Source of the DNA: an uncultured Rhodoplanes sp.
Lineage (GTDB): Bacteria; Pseudomonadota; Alphaproteobacteria; Rhizobiales; Xanthobacteraceae
DNA: 32,372 bases
Direction of reading: 5' to 3'
Assembly (NCBI GenBank): GCA_936924235.1
Contig: CAKZHN010000108.1
Span: forward strand, 1-32,372
The translations under genes and the position numbers were made by a program. Below are positions 1 through 8,521 of the stretch, piece after piece. The first letter of the stretch is position 1, and every line of letters starts with the position of its first letter. The notes beneath the pieces were generated by a model. The model saw nothing but the letters and a program-made list of their open reading frames with translations. It was not told the DNA's origin and did no database searches.

Positions 1-163
1 CGAACATCTCGACGGTCTTCTTCTCGGGATCGCCGAGGAAGGACGCGGGCCCGGTGACCGACAGCACCGCGCCGATCTTGATGTCGGCCACTGCCGTCCC
101 CGCGCCGAGCGGCGCGACCAACAATGCTGCAGCAATGCCAATGGCGAAATTCGCACGCTTCAT
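1..163 (-). CDS. ABC transporter substrate-binding protein, N-terminal part only (cut by window edge)
   Basis: Only the first 54 or so residues lie in the window; the gene runs off the left edge. The ATG at 163 is preceded by a GGGAGGGT ribosome-binding site. The protein opens with a Sec signal peptide: basic MKRANF, an alanine/leucine-rich core, and a likely cut after AVA before DIKIGAVLS. The mature start (IKIGAVLSVTGPASFLG, then EKKTVEMF) is typical of the branched-chain amino-acid/amide (LivJ/UrtA-like, periplasmic-binding type 1) receptors that feed ABC importers. It follows upp in the same direction after about 100 bases, so it may belong to the pyrimidine-degradation group and bind a pyrimidine, urea or a breakdown product. 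That ligand is inferred only from position. The family call is fairly safe; the substrate is unknown. Confidence 0.75.
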   Translation of the reverse strand, partial: MKRANFAIGIAAALLVAPLGAGTAVADIKIGAVLSVTGPASFLGDPEKKTVEMF

Positions 164-180
164 CGCACCCTCCCGCTGTT

Positions 181-209
181 CCTTGAGCTCTCAAGGCTTT
201 GGAGCCTTG
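181..209 (-). promoter_or_regulatory. Overlapping alternative hairpins between upp and the ABC receptor gene
   Basis: Two inverted repeats share one arm. CCTTGA (181-186) pairs with TCAAGG (191-196), and CAAGGCT (192-198) pairs with AGCCTTG (203-209). Only one can form at a time, as in an attenuator or processing site. No T-run follows on the minus strand, so it is not a standard intrinsic terminator. A role in setting the ratio of upp to receptor message is inference. Confidence 0.35.
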
Positions 210-262
210 TGGCTTTGGCTCATGGTAGACGGTCGGGACGAGCGGGCGCAAACCCGAAAGCG

Positions 263-892
263 CTATTCGGTGCCGTAGCCGCGGTTACCGGCGTCGCCCA
301 GGCCCGGGATGATGTAGGCGTCCTCGTCGAGATGGTCGTCGATCGCGGCGGTCCAGACGTGCACGTCCTCATGGATGCCGATCAGCCGCTCGAGACCCTC
401 CGGCGCGGCGATCAGACAGGCGGCGCGGATATTCTTCGCGCCGCGCTCCTTCAATCGATCGATGGCGGCCACCATGGTGTTGGCGGTTGCGATCACCGGG
501 GCGACCACGATCACGTCGCGCGCCGCGAGGTCGGCCGGCGTCTTCAGGTAATATTCGACCGCCACCTTGGTGTCGGCATCGCGATAGAGCCCGATATGGG
601 CGACGCGGGCGGCCGGCACGAGGTCGAGCATGCCTTCGACCAGAGCGAGGCCGGCGCGCAGGATCGGCGCGAACACGAGCTTCTTGCCGGCGATGACGGG
701 CGCCTTCATCTTGGTCATCGGCGTTTCGATCTCGACCCAGTCGAGCGGCAGGTCGCGGGTGATCTCGTAGCAGAGCAGGATGCCGAGCTCGCGGCACAGC
801 TCGCGGAAGGATTTGGTCGAGGTCTCGATCTGCCGGATCAGCGTCAGCTTGTGCTGCACCAGCGGATGGTTGACGACTGTGACGCCCTTCAT
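263..892 (-). CDS. upp: Uracil phosphoribosyltransferase homologue of the URC cluster, altered PRPP loop
   Basis: The 209-residue protein has the full length and ending of uracil phosphoribosyltransferases (PGLGDAG at 196-202), enzymes that make UMP from uracil and PRPP in the cytoplasm. The ATG follows a GGGGGA ribosome-binding site 12 bases after the URC4 stop. In the PRPP-binding loop the usual VDPMLATGxS reads VAPVIATANT (130-139). The acidic residue is Ala131, the glycine after the threonine is Ala137, and the GDAGDR aspartate is Asn203. The fold is surely UPRTase, but these changes fall on residues that normally hold PRPP and metal. In the yeast URC pathway a UPRTase-type protein (URC6) acts together with URC1 and URC4, which fits the neighbours. 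Whether this copy is a normal UPRTase is uncertain. Confidence 0.85.
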   Translation of the reverse strand: MKGVTVVNHPLVQHKLTLIRQIETSTKSFRELCRELGILLCYEITRDLPLDWVEIETPMTKMKAPVIAGKKLVFAPILRAGLALVEGMLDLVPAARVAHIGLYRDADTKVAVEYYLKTPADLAARDVIVVAPVIATANTMVAAIDRLKERGAKNIRAACLIAAPEGLERLIGIHEDVHVWTAAIDDHLDEDAYIIPGLGDAGNRGYGTE

Positions 893-904
893 CGTTTCCC
901 CCGA

Positions 905-2131
905 TCAGAAAACCGTGCCGTCGCTGACGATCTTCAGCGGCGGTCCGCCGTCGGCGCGCTTCTGCTTCGCAACGTTGCGTCCGGCGGTCCAGGTGCCGCC
1001 CTGCAGGATGCGGGCGAGCGGCAGCGAGTGGCGGTCCATGTTGAGCTTGGTGCGGATGACATCGGCCAGGCGATCGAGCAGCGCCACGGTCAGCGCGCGC
1101 CATTCGACCACCAGCTCGGAGTCGACGGTATGCTCGCGCTGCGCGGCCGACGGATCGCGCAAGGTGAGCACGCCGGTGTCGATGAACAGCCCGCCGTTGC
1201 GATATTCGGCAAGCCCGGTGAGGCCGTCGATGTCGGTGACCTCGATGCCGGCCCATTGCAGCGGCTCGATCAGCGAATAGGACAGCCACTGCGACAGCTT
1301 GTGCAGCGGCACGAGGCCGGTCGTCGCGTCATCGGTCTTGAGCGACGCATGCTTCCAGCAATCGCCCAGCGCCACGCCGCCAAGCGTCAGCCGCGACGGC
1401 CAGATCGGTCCGAGATGCGTCAGCACCTCGCGCAGGATTATGGGCGCGGCGATCCGGTTGTTCTCGGCCAATGCTGCGAGATGATCGAACAGCCCGCCCG
1501 GGCGTGGCGTGTCCTTGATGCCGAATACCTCAGGCTTGGCCAGCACGGTCTCGCCGAGCCGGCGCAGCAGCGCCACGCGGCCCGAGACGCCCGCGAGCGG
1601 GTTTTGCGCCGTGACCTGGAAGCCCTTGATCAGCTTGTCTTCGGTGAAGTCGGCGAGCATCGAGCCGTCGACGCGGAGCGGATAGCTCGGCCACTTGGAG
1701 AACTCGCAATTGCGGAACATCACGAGGCTTGCCAGCGCCAGCCCCTCGGAGCGGCTGACATACTCGCCGCTTACCTCATAAAGGAAACGCCAGTTCGGGC
1801 CCGCGCCGGCATCGAGCAGCACGCTGATGATGGCGAGATCCATCGCGGTGCGCGAGCGCTCCGCCGGGGACGGCCAGGCCATCGCCTGGTCGATCTCGTT
1901 CCAGTAGTCGAAGCCGTCGATGTCGAAATGCCGCCAGCGCGAATGAAACGGCACGTCGAGCGTCGGATAGGCGGCGTGCGTGGTGTCGATCACGAGCTGC
2001 GCGGTGGCTTCGAGCTTGCCGAGATCGACGCGGAAGTTCGGCAGGCCGTCGCCGAGCGCCAGCATCTTGTGCGCGCGCTCGCGCACGGCGGAGGCGTTCA
2101 GCAATGACTTCGCTACAGACGCGTCAGGCAC
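905..2131 (-). CDS. DUF1688 protein, URC4-like (uracil catabolism)
   Basis: This 408-residue protein matches the DUF1688 family, whose yeast member URC4 is needed for uracil breakdown. Recognisable stretches are FHSRWRHF and then FDYWNEID near residues 59-79, a central GGLFDHL, and the C-terminal ARILQGGTWTAGR. I know of no established catalytic mechanism for the family. The GTG at 2131 is chosen because it lies two bases after the URC1 stop (TGATCGTG), which suggests translational coupling. An open frame continues upstream to 2425, but that part only shadows URC1. Its place between the URC1 and UPRTase homologues is the typical bacterial URC arrangement. No signal peptide or membrane segment is visible, so a cytoplasmic enzyme acting with URC1 is the best guess. 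Confidence 0.85.
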   Translation of the reverse strand: MPDASVAKSLLNASAVRERAHKMLALGDGLPNFRVDLGKLEATAQLVIDTTHAAYPTLDVPFHSRWRHFDIDGFDYWNEIDQAMAWPSPAERSRTAMDLAIISVLLDAGAGPNWRFLYEVSGEYVSRSEGLALASLVMFRNCEFSKWPSYPLRVDGSMLADFTEDKLIKGFQVTAQNPLAGVSGRVALLRRLGETVLAKPEVFGIKDTPRPGGLFDHLAALAENNRIAAPIILREVLTHLGPIWPSRLTLGGVALGDCWKHASLKTDDATTGLVPLHKLSQWLSYSLIEPLQWAGIEVTDIDGLTGLAEYRNGGLFIDTGVLTLRDPSAAQREHTVDSELVVEWRALTVALLDRLADVIRTKLNMDRHSLPLARILQGGTWTAGRNVAKQKRADGGPPLKIVSDGTVF

Positions 2132-2133
2132 GA

Positions 2134-3390
<1,257 letters not shown>

Positions 3391-3783
3391 TGCAGTCGGT
3401 TTCCAAAAAGCCGTCGGTTCCAAAAAGGTCTTCGGCCCGCCAGAGCGACGGGCCGACAGATCGGATTTTCACTATTTAGCGGGCGCGACGCGACGAACGC
3501 CTCAGCCACCCACTAAAGAGACAATATAGCCACTCTTCGGGCCGGACGCCACTGGCTCAGAAAATTTCTTTTCTTATCAATCCATTAAGGGAGGTGCCCA
3601 GACCGCTGCGGACCCGGCGCGGGAGCCGCTTGTTGCACCGCATCAACCCAGAGGGATGAGCCCGCTTATCGCTGCACGACCGAGCCGAAGGCGGTCGTGG
3701 CCTTGATGTCCGGGCTGGTTGACGGAAGCCGCCGGGACGCCCAGCGTCGCGGCGGTTTGTATTCATAAAATCGAGGAAACGCC
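3391..3783. other. Intergenic region between divergent URC1 and PEP-mutase-family genes
   Basis: About 390 bases without a convincing gene. It must hold promoters for both flanking genes, but I could not fix one with confidence; the best minus-strand -10-like hexamer is TATATT (3523-3528) with a poor -35. A 69-codon frame (3557-3766, minus) has no family resemblance or good start. An inverted repeat, CGACCG...CGGTCG, lies near 3677-3697, and a stronger hairpin is listed separately. Confidence 0.5.
3729..3755 (+). promoter_or_regulatory. GC-rich hairpin in the leader of the PEP-mutase-family gene
   Basis: CCGCC (3729-3733) pairs with GGCGG (3751-3755), and inside it GACGC (3736-3740) pairs with GCGTC (3744-3748) across a CCA loop. 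The hairpin is followed by TTTGTATT and lies 28 bases before the GTG start. It resembles an attenuator or weak terminator, but the T-tract is imperfect. Confidence 0.35.
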
Positions 3784-4644
3784 GTGACGCCCGCTCAACG
3801 ACTGCGCGAATTGCTCGCCCAACCCAGCATCGAGGTCATGCCAGGCTGCTATGACGGACTTTCGGCGAAACTCGTCGCGGCCGCGGGCTTCAAGGTCACG
3901 TTCATGAGCGGCTTTGCGGTCTCGGCGGCGCGGCTCGGCCTGCCGGACACGGGCCTCATCTCATTCAGCGAGATGCTCGACACGCTCCGCAACTGCTGCG
4001 CGGCGGCCGGCAAGGTGCCGCTGATCGGCGACGGCGACACCGGCTATGGCAATGCGCTGAACGTGCAGCGCACCGTCACCGAATATGCCCGCGCCGGCGC
4101 CGCCTGCGTCATGATCGAGGATCAGGTCAGCCCGAAGAAATGCGGCCACACCCGCGGCAAGCAGGTGATCTCGCGCGAGGAGGCACGCATGAAAATCCGC
4201 GCCGCGGTCGACGCCCGCGCCAATGCCGACATCCTCATCATGGCGCGCACCGATGCCCGTGCGGTGCACGGCTTCGACGAGGCGCTTGCGCGCTGCAAGG
4301 ATTTCGAGGCCGAGGGCGCCGACATCATTTTCCTGGAGGCCCCGGAGAGCGAGGACGAGATGCGCCGCTACTGCTCGGCAATCACGAAGCCATGCATGGC
4401 CAACATGGTGCCGGGCGGCAAGACGCCGGTGCTGCCGCCCGCGAAACTGCAGGAGGTCGGCTACAAGCTCGCGCTCTATCCGGTGATGCTCCTGTCCTCG
4501 GCGGTCTCCGCCATTCAGATGACGCTCGAAGCCCTGAAACCTGATTCAAAGGCGGCGCAGCCGCCAGCGGTGTCGTTCACCGATCTGCAAGGGATCGTGG
4601 GCTTTCCGGATTACTGGAGCAGCGAGACAAAGTATCAAGCGTAA
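3784..4644 (+). CDS. Isocitrate lyase/PEP mutase superfamily enzyme, probable oxaloacetate decarboxylase or methylisocitrate-lyase type
   Basis: The 286-residue TIM-barrel protein has the superfamily signature motifs. These are MPGCYDGLSA (19-28), the magnesium-binding GDGDTGYGN (82-90), EDQVSPKKCGH (112-122) with the KKCGH lyase motif, and MARTDA in the middle. Such enzymes cleave or decarboxylate 2- to 4-carbon oxo/hydroxy acids; members of this length are often called oxaloacetate decarboxylase or carboxyvinyl-carboxyphosphonate phosphorylmutase. The exact substrate cannot be read from the sequence. The start is GTG, preceded by an excellent GAGGAAAC site six to seven bases away. It is divergent from URC1 and may be independent of it. 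The DUF3455 gene follows after 14 bases and is probably co-transcribed. Confidence 0.85.
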   Translation: MTPAQRLRELLAQPSIEVMPGCYDGLSAKLVAAAGFKVTFMSGFAVSAARLGLPDTGLISFSEMLDTLRNCCAAAGKVPLIGDGDTGYGNALNVQRTVTEYARAGAACVMIEDQVSPKKCGHTRGKQVISREEARMKIRAAVDARANADILIMARTDARAVHGFDEALARCKDFEAEGADIIFLEAPESEDEMRRYCSAITKPCMANMVPGGKTPVLPPAKLQEVGYKLALYPVMLLSSAVSAIQMTLEALKPDSKAAQPPAVSFTDLQGIVGFPDYWSSETKYQA

Positions 4645-4658
4645 CTGGAGCAGTTTCG

Positions 4659-5153
4659 ATGCAGCAGGTGTTGCTCACAGTCCTTTTGATCATCGCGCCG
4701 GTATCAGGGGCCGCCTGGGCAGAGGTCCCCGACGCGATTGCAGCACCCGGCGAAATCCTTGTTGCAAAGCTGCACGCGGAAGGCGCGCAGGTCTACGAGT
4801 GCAAGTCCGATGCATCGGGCAAGCTCGTTTGGCAATTTCGCGAGCCGATCGCGACCCTGATCGAAGGCGGCAAGACTGTCGGCCGCCACTATACCGGTCC
4901 GCGTTGGGAGCTCGCCGACGGCAGCATCGTCGCCGCCAAGGCTGTCGGCCGGGCGCCTGGCGCAACGGCCCAGGACATTCCGCAGCTGAAGCTCGAAGCG
5001 ACGGAGCAGCGCGGCGCCGGCCGGCTCAGCGGTGTGACGACGGTGCAGCGGCTCGACACCAAAGGCGGCAACGTCGAAGGCGGTTGTCCGTCCCCGGGCG
5101 CGCTGCTGAGCGTGCCGTATTCGGCCGACTACGCGTTCTATCGCAAGCCCTGA
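4659..5153 (+). CDS. Secreted DUF3455 family protein
   Basis: The 164-residue protein has a clear Sec signal peptide (MQQVLLTVLLIIAPVSGAAWA, cut before EVPDAI). The mature part shows DUF3455 features: GAQVYECK near residue 43, W-x-F-REPIATL, a GRHYTGPRWELADGS core near 75-90, and a C-terminal VPYSADYAFY. No catalytic residues are known to me for this family, so no function is proposed. It is exported to the periplasm or beyond. A TGGAGCAG ribosome-binding site precedes the ATG. Its TGA stop (5151-5153) directly abuts the stop of the convergent MFS gene. Confidence 0.8.
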   Translation: MQQVLLTVLLIIAPVSGAAWAEVPDAIAAPGEILVAKLHAEGAQVYECKSDASGKLVWQFREPIATLIEGGKTVGRHYTGPRWELADGSIVAAKAVGRAPGATAQDIPQLKLEATEQRGAGRLSGVTTVQRLDTKGGNVEGGCPSPGALLSVPYSADYAFYRKP

Positions 5154-6398
5154 CTAGGGCCGCCTCATCGCGAGGCGATGCAGGAACACCAGCAACACCA
5201 GCAGCACGGCAGCGGACACGCCGAGCGACCAGTGGATACCGATCGCCGAGCCTAGCAGTCCCACGGTGATGCCGCTGAATGCCCGCATGCCGAGGCCTGC
5301 CATGTTGTACAGGCCCAGCACGCGGCCGCGGAGGTCGACCGGCGCGTCGAGCTGCACCAGGGCCTGCGCCATGGAGTTGAACGAGAGTTCGAAGAAGCCC
5401 GCCGCGAACAACAAGAGCAGGGCGGCCGGGTAATAATTGACGCAGGCAAAGGCGAGCAGCGACGAACACCACAAGGCCGAAAGCAGGATCGCGGTTTGCG
5501 GCGTCGGCTTGAAGCGGCTCCACGCTTCCAGCGCGAAGCCTGCGACCAGCGCTCCCGCCGCATCGGCGGCGAGCAACAGGCTGTAGGACACGCCCGGATC
5601 GCCATGCCCGAGATCGGTCGCAAAGCCCGGCATCTGCGCGTTATAGGCATTGCCGACCATGAATGACGTGAGCCCTGCAAGCAGCGTCATCGACGTCAGG
5701 ACCGGGAAGCCTTTGATGGCGCGGATGGTTTCGATGATGTCGGCGAGGCCGCGCACTGCGAGGCGGCGCACTGCGGCGCCGGCTTGCCGCTCCGGCGCCC
5801 AGAACAGCCACAGCACCATCGGCAGATAGAAGAACGTGTTGAGGATGATGCCCTTGGACGGCCCGAGCGACAGCATGATGGCGCCGCCGACCGCCGGACC
5901 GACCAGCACGCCGAGATAGCGCGCGGTGGCGTTCAATCGGACCGCGCTCGGCAAATGCGCCTGGCCGACGATGTCGTAGATCAACATCTGGTTGGGGGTC
6001 TGCCAGAGCACGCCCGCGCCGCCGTGGATGACAAGAAGCAGCATCGCTCCCCACATCGAGAGCGTGTCGGTCACAAAGAAGAAGCCCCAGCCGGCCGAGG
6101 CGAGCATGAACAGCGCCATGCCCCACTGGATGATGCGGCGCGGATCAAAGCGGTCGGCAAGCCCGCCGACCGCGACGGAGAACAAGAGAAACGGCAGCCA
6201 GTGCGACAGCACGGCAAAGCCTGCCAGCGCGGGCGAGTGGAATTTCTGAAACACCATCCAGTAGCTGATCACGTGCTCGACATTGTCGGCCATCATGGCC
6301 AGCACGTAGCAGGCGAACTGGGCTCGGTAGGCGGGGTAGGTGAAGGCTGCGAAAGAATGGGACGCGGGTCGCGGCGCGGGCGAAGGGGCTTGGCTCAA
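5154..6398 (-). CDS. MFS transporter, EntS/MFS_3-like
   Basis: The 414-residue protein has the repeated hydrophobic segments of a 12-helix major facilitator. It also has loop features of the MFS_3/EntS exporter-like group: GGLADRFDPRRIIQWG after helix 2, VLWQTPNQMLIYDIV near the third to fourth helix, and LNATARYLGVLVGPAVGG. Members usually export siderophores or small hydrophobic compounds; the substrate here is unknown. The start is TTG at 6398, preceded by AGGA in CAGGAATTCTC, a better start than internal ATGs such as the one opening MMADNVEH. It lies downstream of cobC in the same direction with a gap of about 109 bases, so read-through from cobC is possible but a link to B12 is not shown. 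Confidence 0.85.
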   Translation of the reverse strand: MSQAPSPAPRPASHSFAAFTYPAYRAQFACYVLAMMADNVEHVISYWMVFQKFHSPALAGFAVLSHWLPFLLFSVAVGGLADRFDPRRIIQWGMALFMLASAGWGFFFVTDTLSMWGAMLLLVIHGGAGVLWQTPNQMLIYDIVGQAHLPSAVRLNATARYLGVLVGPAVGGAIMLSLGPSKGIILNTFFYLPMVLWLFWAPERQAGAAVRRLAVRGLADIIETIRAIKGFPVLTSMTLLAGLTSFMVGNAYNAQMPGFATDLGHGDPGVSYSLLLAADAAGALVAGFALEAWSRFKPTPQTAILLSALWCSSLLAFACVNYYPAALLLLFAAGFFELSFNSMAQALVQLDAPVDLRGRVLGLYNMAGLGMRAFSGITVGLLGSAIGIHWSLGVSAAVLLVLLVFLHRLAMRRP

Positions 6399-6507
6399 GA
6401 GAATTCCTGAATGAACAACGGCGAACGTCGATGCGCGGCTACTTGGAGCTTCGGCGCCCGATGTTCAAGTAAAACCGCTCTAAACTGCCTGCAGGACGCG
6501 CATTGCG

Positions 6508-7560
6508 TCATGCGATTCCCGCGGCTCGTTGCAGGAAAGCATCGGCCAGCCGCTGCCACGCGTTCTCGTCGGCCGGCAGGCCGAAGCGCAGCCAGTCCGG
6601 CGCTTCGGCGAAACGCCGGACCAGGATGCCAGCGCGGCCGAGGCGGCCGAACCATTCAGCCGCATCGGGAGATCGCGTAAGCCGGTAGAGCGATGTGCCG
6701 CCCGCAACCGCAAGGCCCGCGCGCGCCAGCAAGATATCAAGCTGTTGCGCATCCGCGGCGAGCCGCTGCAGCGTCTGTTGCCGCCATTCGTCATCGGCCA
6801 AAGCGGCTTTGCCGATCTCGATCGCCGGGCCGGCGACGGCCCAGGGCCCAAGCACCGCTTCGATCCGGCTGATCAGGTCGGGCGCCGCCAGCGCGAAGCC
6901 GAGCCGCAATCCCGCCAGGCCGTAGAACTTTCCGAACGAGCGCAGCACCACGATGTTGTCGCGGTCGACCGCGTCGGCGAGGCTCGTGCCCGGCGTGACG
7001 TCGGCGAAGGATTCATCGACCACGAGAATGCCGTCGCGCAGGCGCAGCTCCTTGGCGATGCCCAGCAGCGTGGCCTTGTCGACGATCCGCCCGTCCGGAT
7101 TGTTCGGATTCACGACAATGGCGAGATCGGCCTGCGCAAGCTGTTCCCGGCCGGCGGCCTCGGCCACGTCGTGGCCGGCGAGCGCCGCGGCCCGCGCGTG
7201 CTCGGCGTAGGTGGTTCGCAGGATCGCGGCGCGGCCCGGCGGCACGAGAGCCGCGACATGCGGCAGCAGGATTTGCGTGCCCGGCGCGGGTGCCACATGT
7301 TCCGGCGACGGCGCGCCATAGGCCTGAGCAGCGACCGCAGCCAGCGCACGGATGCTGGCGCGATCGGGCAGCCGGGCGAAGATTTCGGCCGGCAGCGCCG
7401 GCACCGGATAGGGATGGGGATTGATCCCGGTCGACAGATCGATGAAGGGTTCGGGTGCGCCGGGAAACATGCGCCGCGCCGCGGCAAGCTCGCCGCCATG
7501 GGCGAGCGGTTCCAGCGCGGCGGCTGAATCGGGCACGGCGGTTTGAGGGCGAATGAGCAT
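6508..7560 (-). CDS. cobC: CobC, L-threonine-O-3-phosphate decarboxylase (PLP)
   Basis: This 350-residue fold-type-I PLP enzyme shows LSTGINPHPYPV (42-53), the NPNNPDG motif (151-157), VVDESFAD (180-187) and the Schiff-base lysine in RSFGKFYGLAGLRLGFA (Lys211). CobC (CobD in Salmonella naming) makes (R)-1-amino-2-propanol phosphate, the linker later joined to cobyric acid by CobD. The ATG at 7560 is preferred over an in-frame ATG at 7587, because AAGGTGG lies about seven bases before it and nothing comparable precedes the other. The chosen start codon overlaps the divergent cobD start region (ATGAGCAT, 7553-7560). Histidinol-phosphate aminotransferase is the main lookalike; the neighbours settle it. 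Confidence 0.92.
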   Translation of the reverse strand: MLIRPQTAVPDSAAALEPLAHGGELAAARRMFPGAPEPFIDLSTGINPHPYPVPALPAEIFARLPDRASIRALAAVAAQAYGAPSPEHVAPAPGTQILLPHVAALVPPGRAAILRTTYAEHARAAALAGHDVAEAAGREQLAQADLAIVVNPNNPDGRIVDKATLLGIAKELRLRDGILVVDESFADVTPGTSLADAVDRDNIVVLRSFGKFYGLAGLRLGFALAAPDLISRIEAVLGPWAVAGPAIEIGKAALADDEWRQQTLQRLAADAQQLDILLARAGLAVAGGTSLYRLTRSPDAAEWFGRLGRAGILVRRFAEAPDWLRFGLPADENAWQRLADAFLQRAAGIA

Positions 7561-8521
7561 CGCGACCACCTTACTGGCCCTGCTCATTGAAGCAACGGCA
7601 GGCTATCCGGACCGCGTGCTGGCCGCCATCGGCCATCCGGTGATCTGGTTCGGCAGCCTGATCGGCCGGCTCGACCGGACGCTCAACCGGCCGGAGCGGA
7701 GCGACGCGTTCCGCAAGGCCGCGGGCTTTGCGGCGCTGTTCGTCATCGTCGTGGTTCCGGCCACCGCGGCCTTCACGCTGCAATGGACCTTGCTGCTCTT
7801 GCCCTATGGCTTCGTGCTGGTCGGCGTGCTCGCGAGCGCGCTGATCGCCCAGCGCAGCCTGCATCAGCATGTCGCGTGCGTCGCCGACGCGCTCGACCGC
7901 GAAGGCCTCGAAGGCGGCCGCAAGGCCGTGTCGCAGATCGTCGGCCGCGATCCGGCGTCGCTCGATGAGGCCGGCGTCGCCCGCGCCGCGATCGAGAGCC
8001 TCGCCGAGAACTTTTCCGATGGCGTGGTGGCGCCGGTGTTCTGGCTCGTGGTCGGCGGATTGCCCGGCAGCGCGGCCTACAAGGCGGTCAACACCGCCGA
8101 CAGCATGATCGGCCACAAGACCGAGCGGCACCGGGATTTCGGCTACGCCTCGGCGCGCTTCGACGATCTGATCAACCTGCCGGCGTCGCGGCTGTCGGCG
8201 TTGTTGATCGTCGCGGCGGCCGCGATGGTCGATCGCGCGGCGGCGACGCGCGCCGGCCAGACAGTGATGCGCGATGCGAGCAGTCACCGTTCGCCGAACG
8301 CCGGCTGGCCCGAGGCCGCGATGGCGGGTGCGCTCGATCTATCGCTTGCTGGTCCACGGGTCTATGACGGCGTCACCGTGGACGATGCATTCATGGGCGA
8401 CGGCCGCCGCGACGCGAATGCGAACGACATCAGGGCAGCGCTGGACCTTTACCGCCGCGCCGATTTTCTGCTGATCGCGCTCGTTGCGGTGCTGGCGGTC
8501 CTGGTCAGCGCGCTAGGCTGA
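7553..8521 (+). CDS. cobD: CobD (CbiB-type) adenosylcobinamide-phosphate synthase
   Basis: The 322-residue integral membrane protein has several hydrophobic helices and family motifs. These are IGHPVIWFGSLIGRLDR (26-42), ESLAENFSDGVVAPVFW near 148-164, AYKAVNTADSMIGHK, and SPNAGWPEAAMAGAL near 247-261. It attaches the aminopropanol (phosphate) arm to adenosylcobyric acid at the inner membrane, using the product of the divergent cobC. The ATG has a GAGGG site just upstream (TTTGAGGGCGAATG). The 3' end overlaps the convergent cobQ end by 17 bases. Confidence 0.93.
   Translation: MSIATTLLALLIEATAGYPDRVLAAIGHPVIWFGSLIGRLDRTLNRPERSDAFRKAAGFAALFVIVVVPATAAFTLQWTLLLLPYGFVLVGVLASALIAQRSLHQHVACVADALDREGLEGGRKAVSQIVGRDPASLDEAGVARAAIESLAENFSDGVVAPVFWLVVGGLPGSAAYKAVNTADSMIGHKTERHRDFGYASARFDDLINLPASRLSALLIVAAAAMVDRAAATRAGQTVMRDASSHRSPNAGWPEAAMAGALDLSLAGPRVYDGVTVDDAFMGDGRRDANANDIRAALDLYRRADFLLIALVAVLAVLVSALG

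Noticed and set aside
209..2107. 632-codon open frame on the plus strand
   Set aside because: It lies opposite URC4 and upp, is Asp/Arg/Gly-rich in the way of high-GC antisense frames, and matches no family I know.
3557..3766. 69-codon minus-strand frame in the URC1/PEP-mutase gap
   Set aside because: Arg/Pro-rich translation, no ribosome-binding site and no family match.
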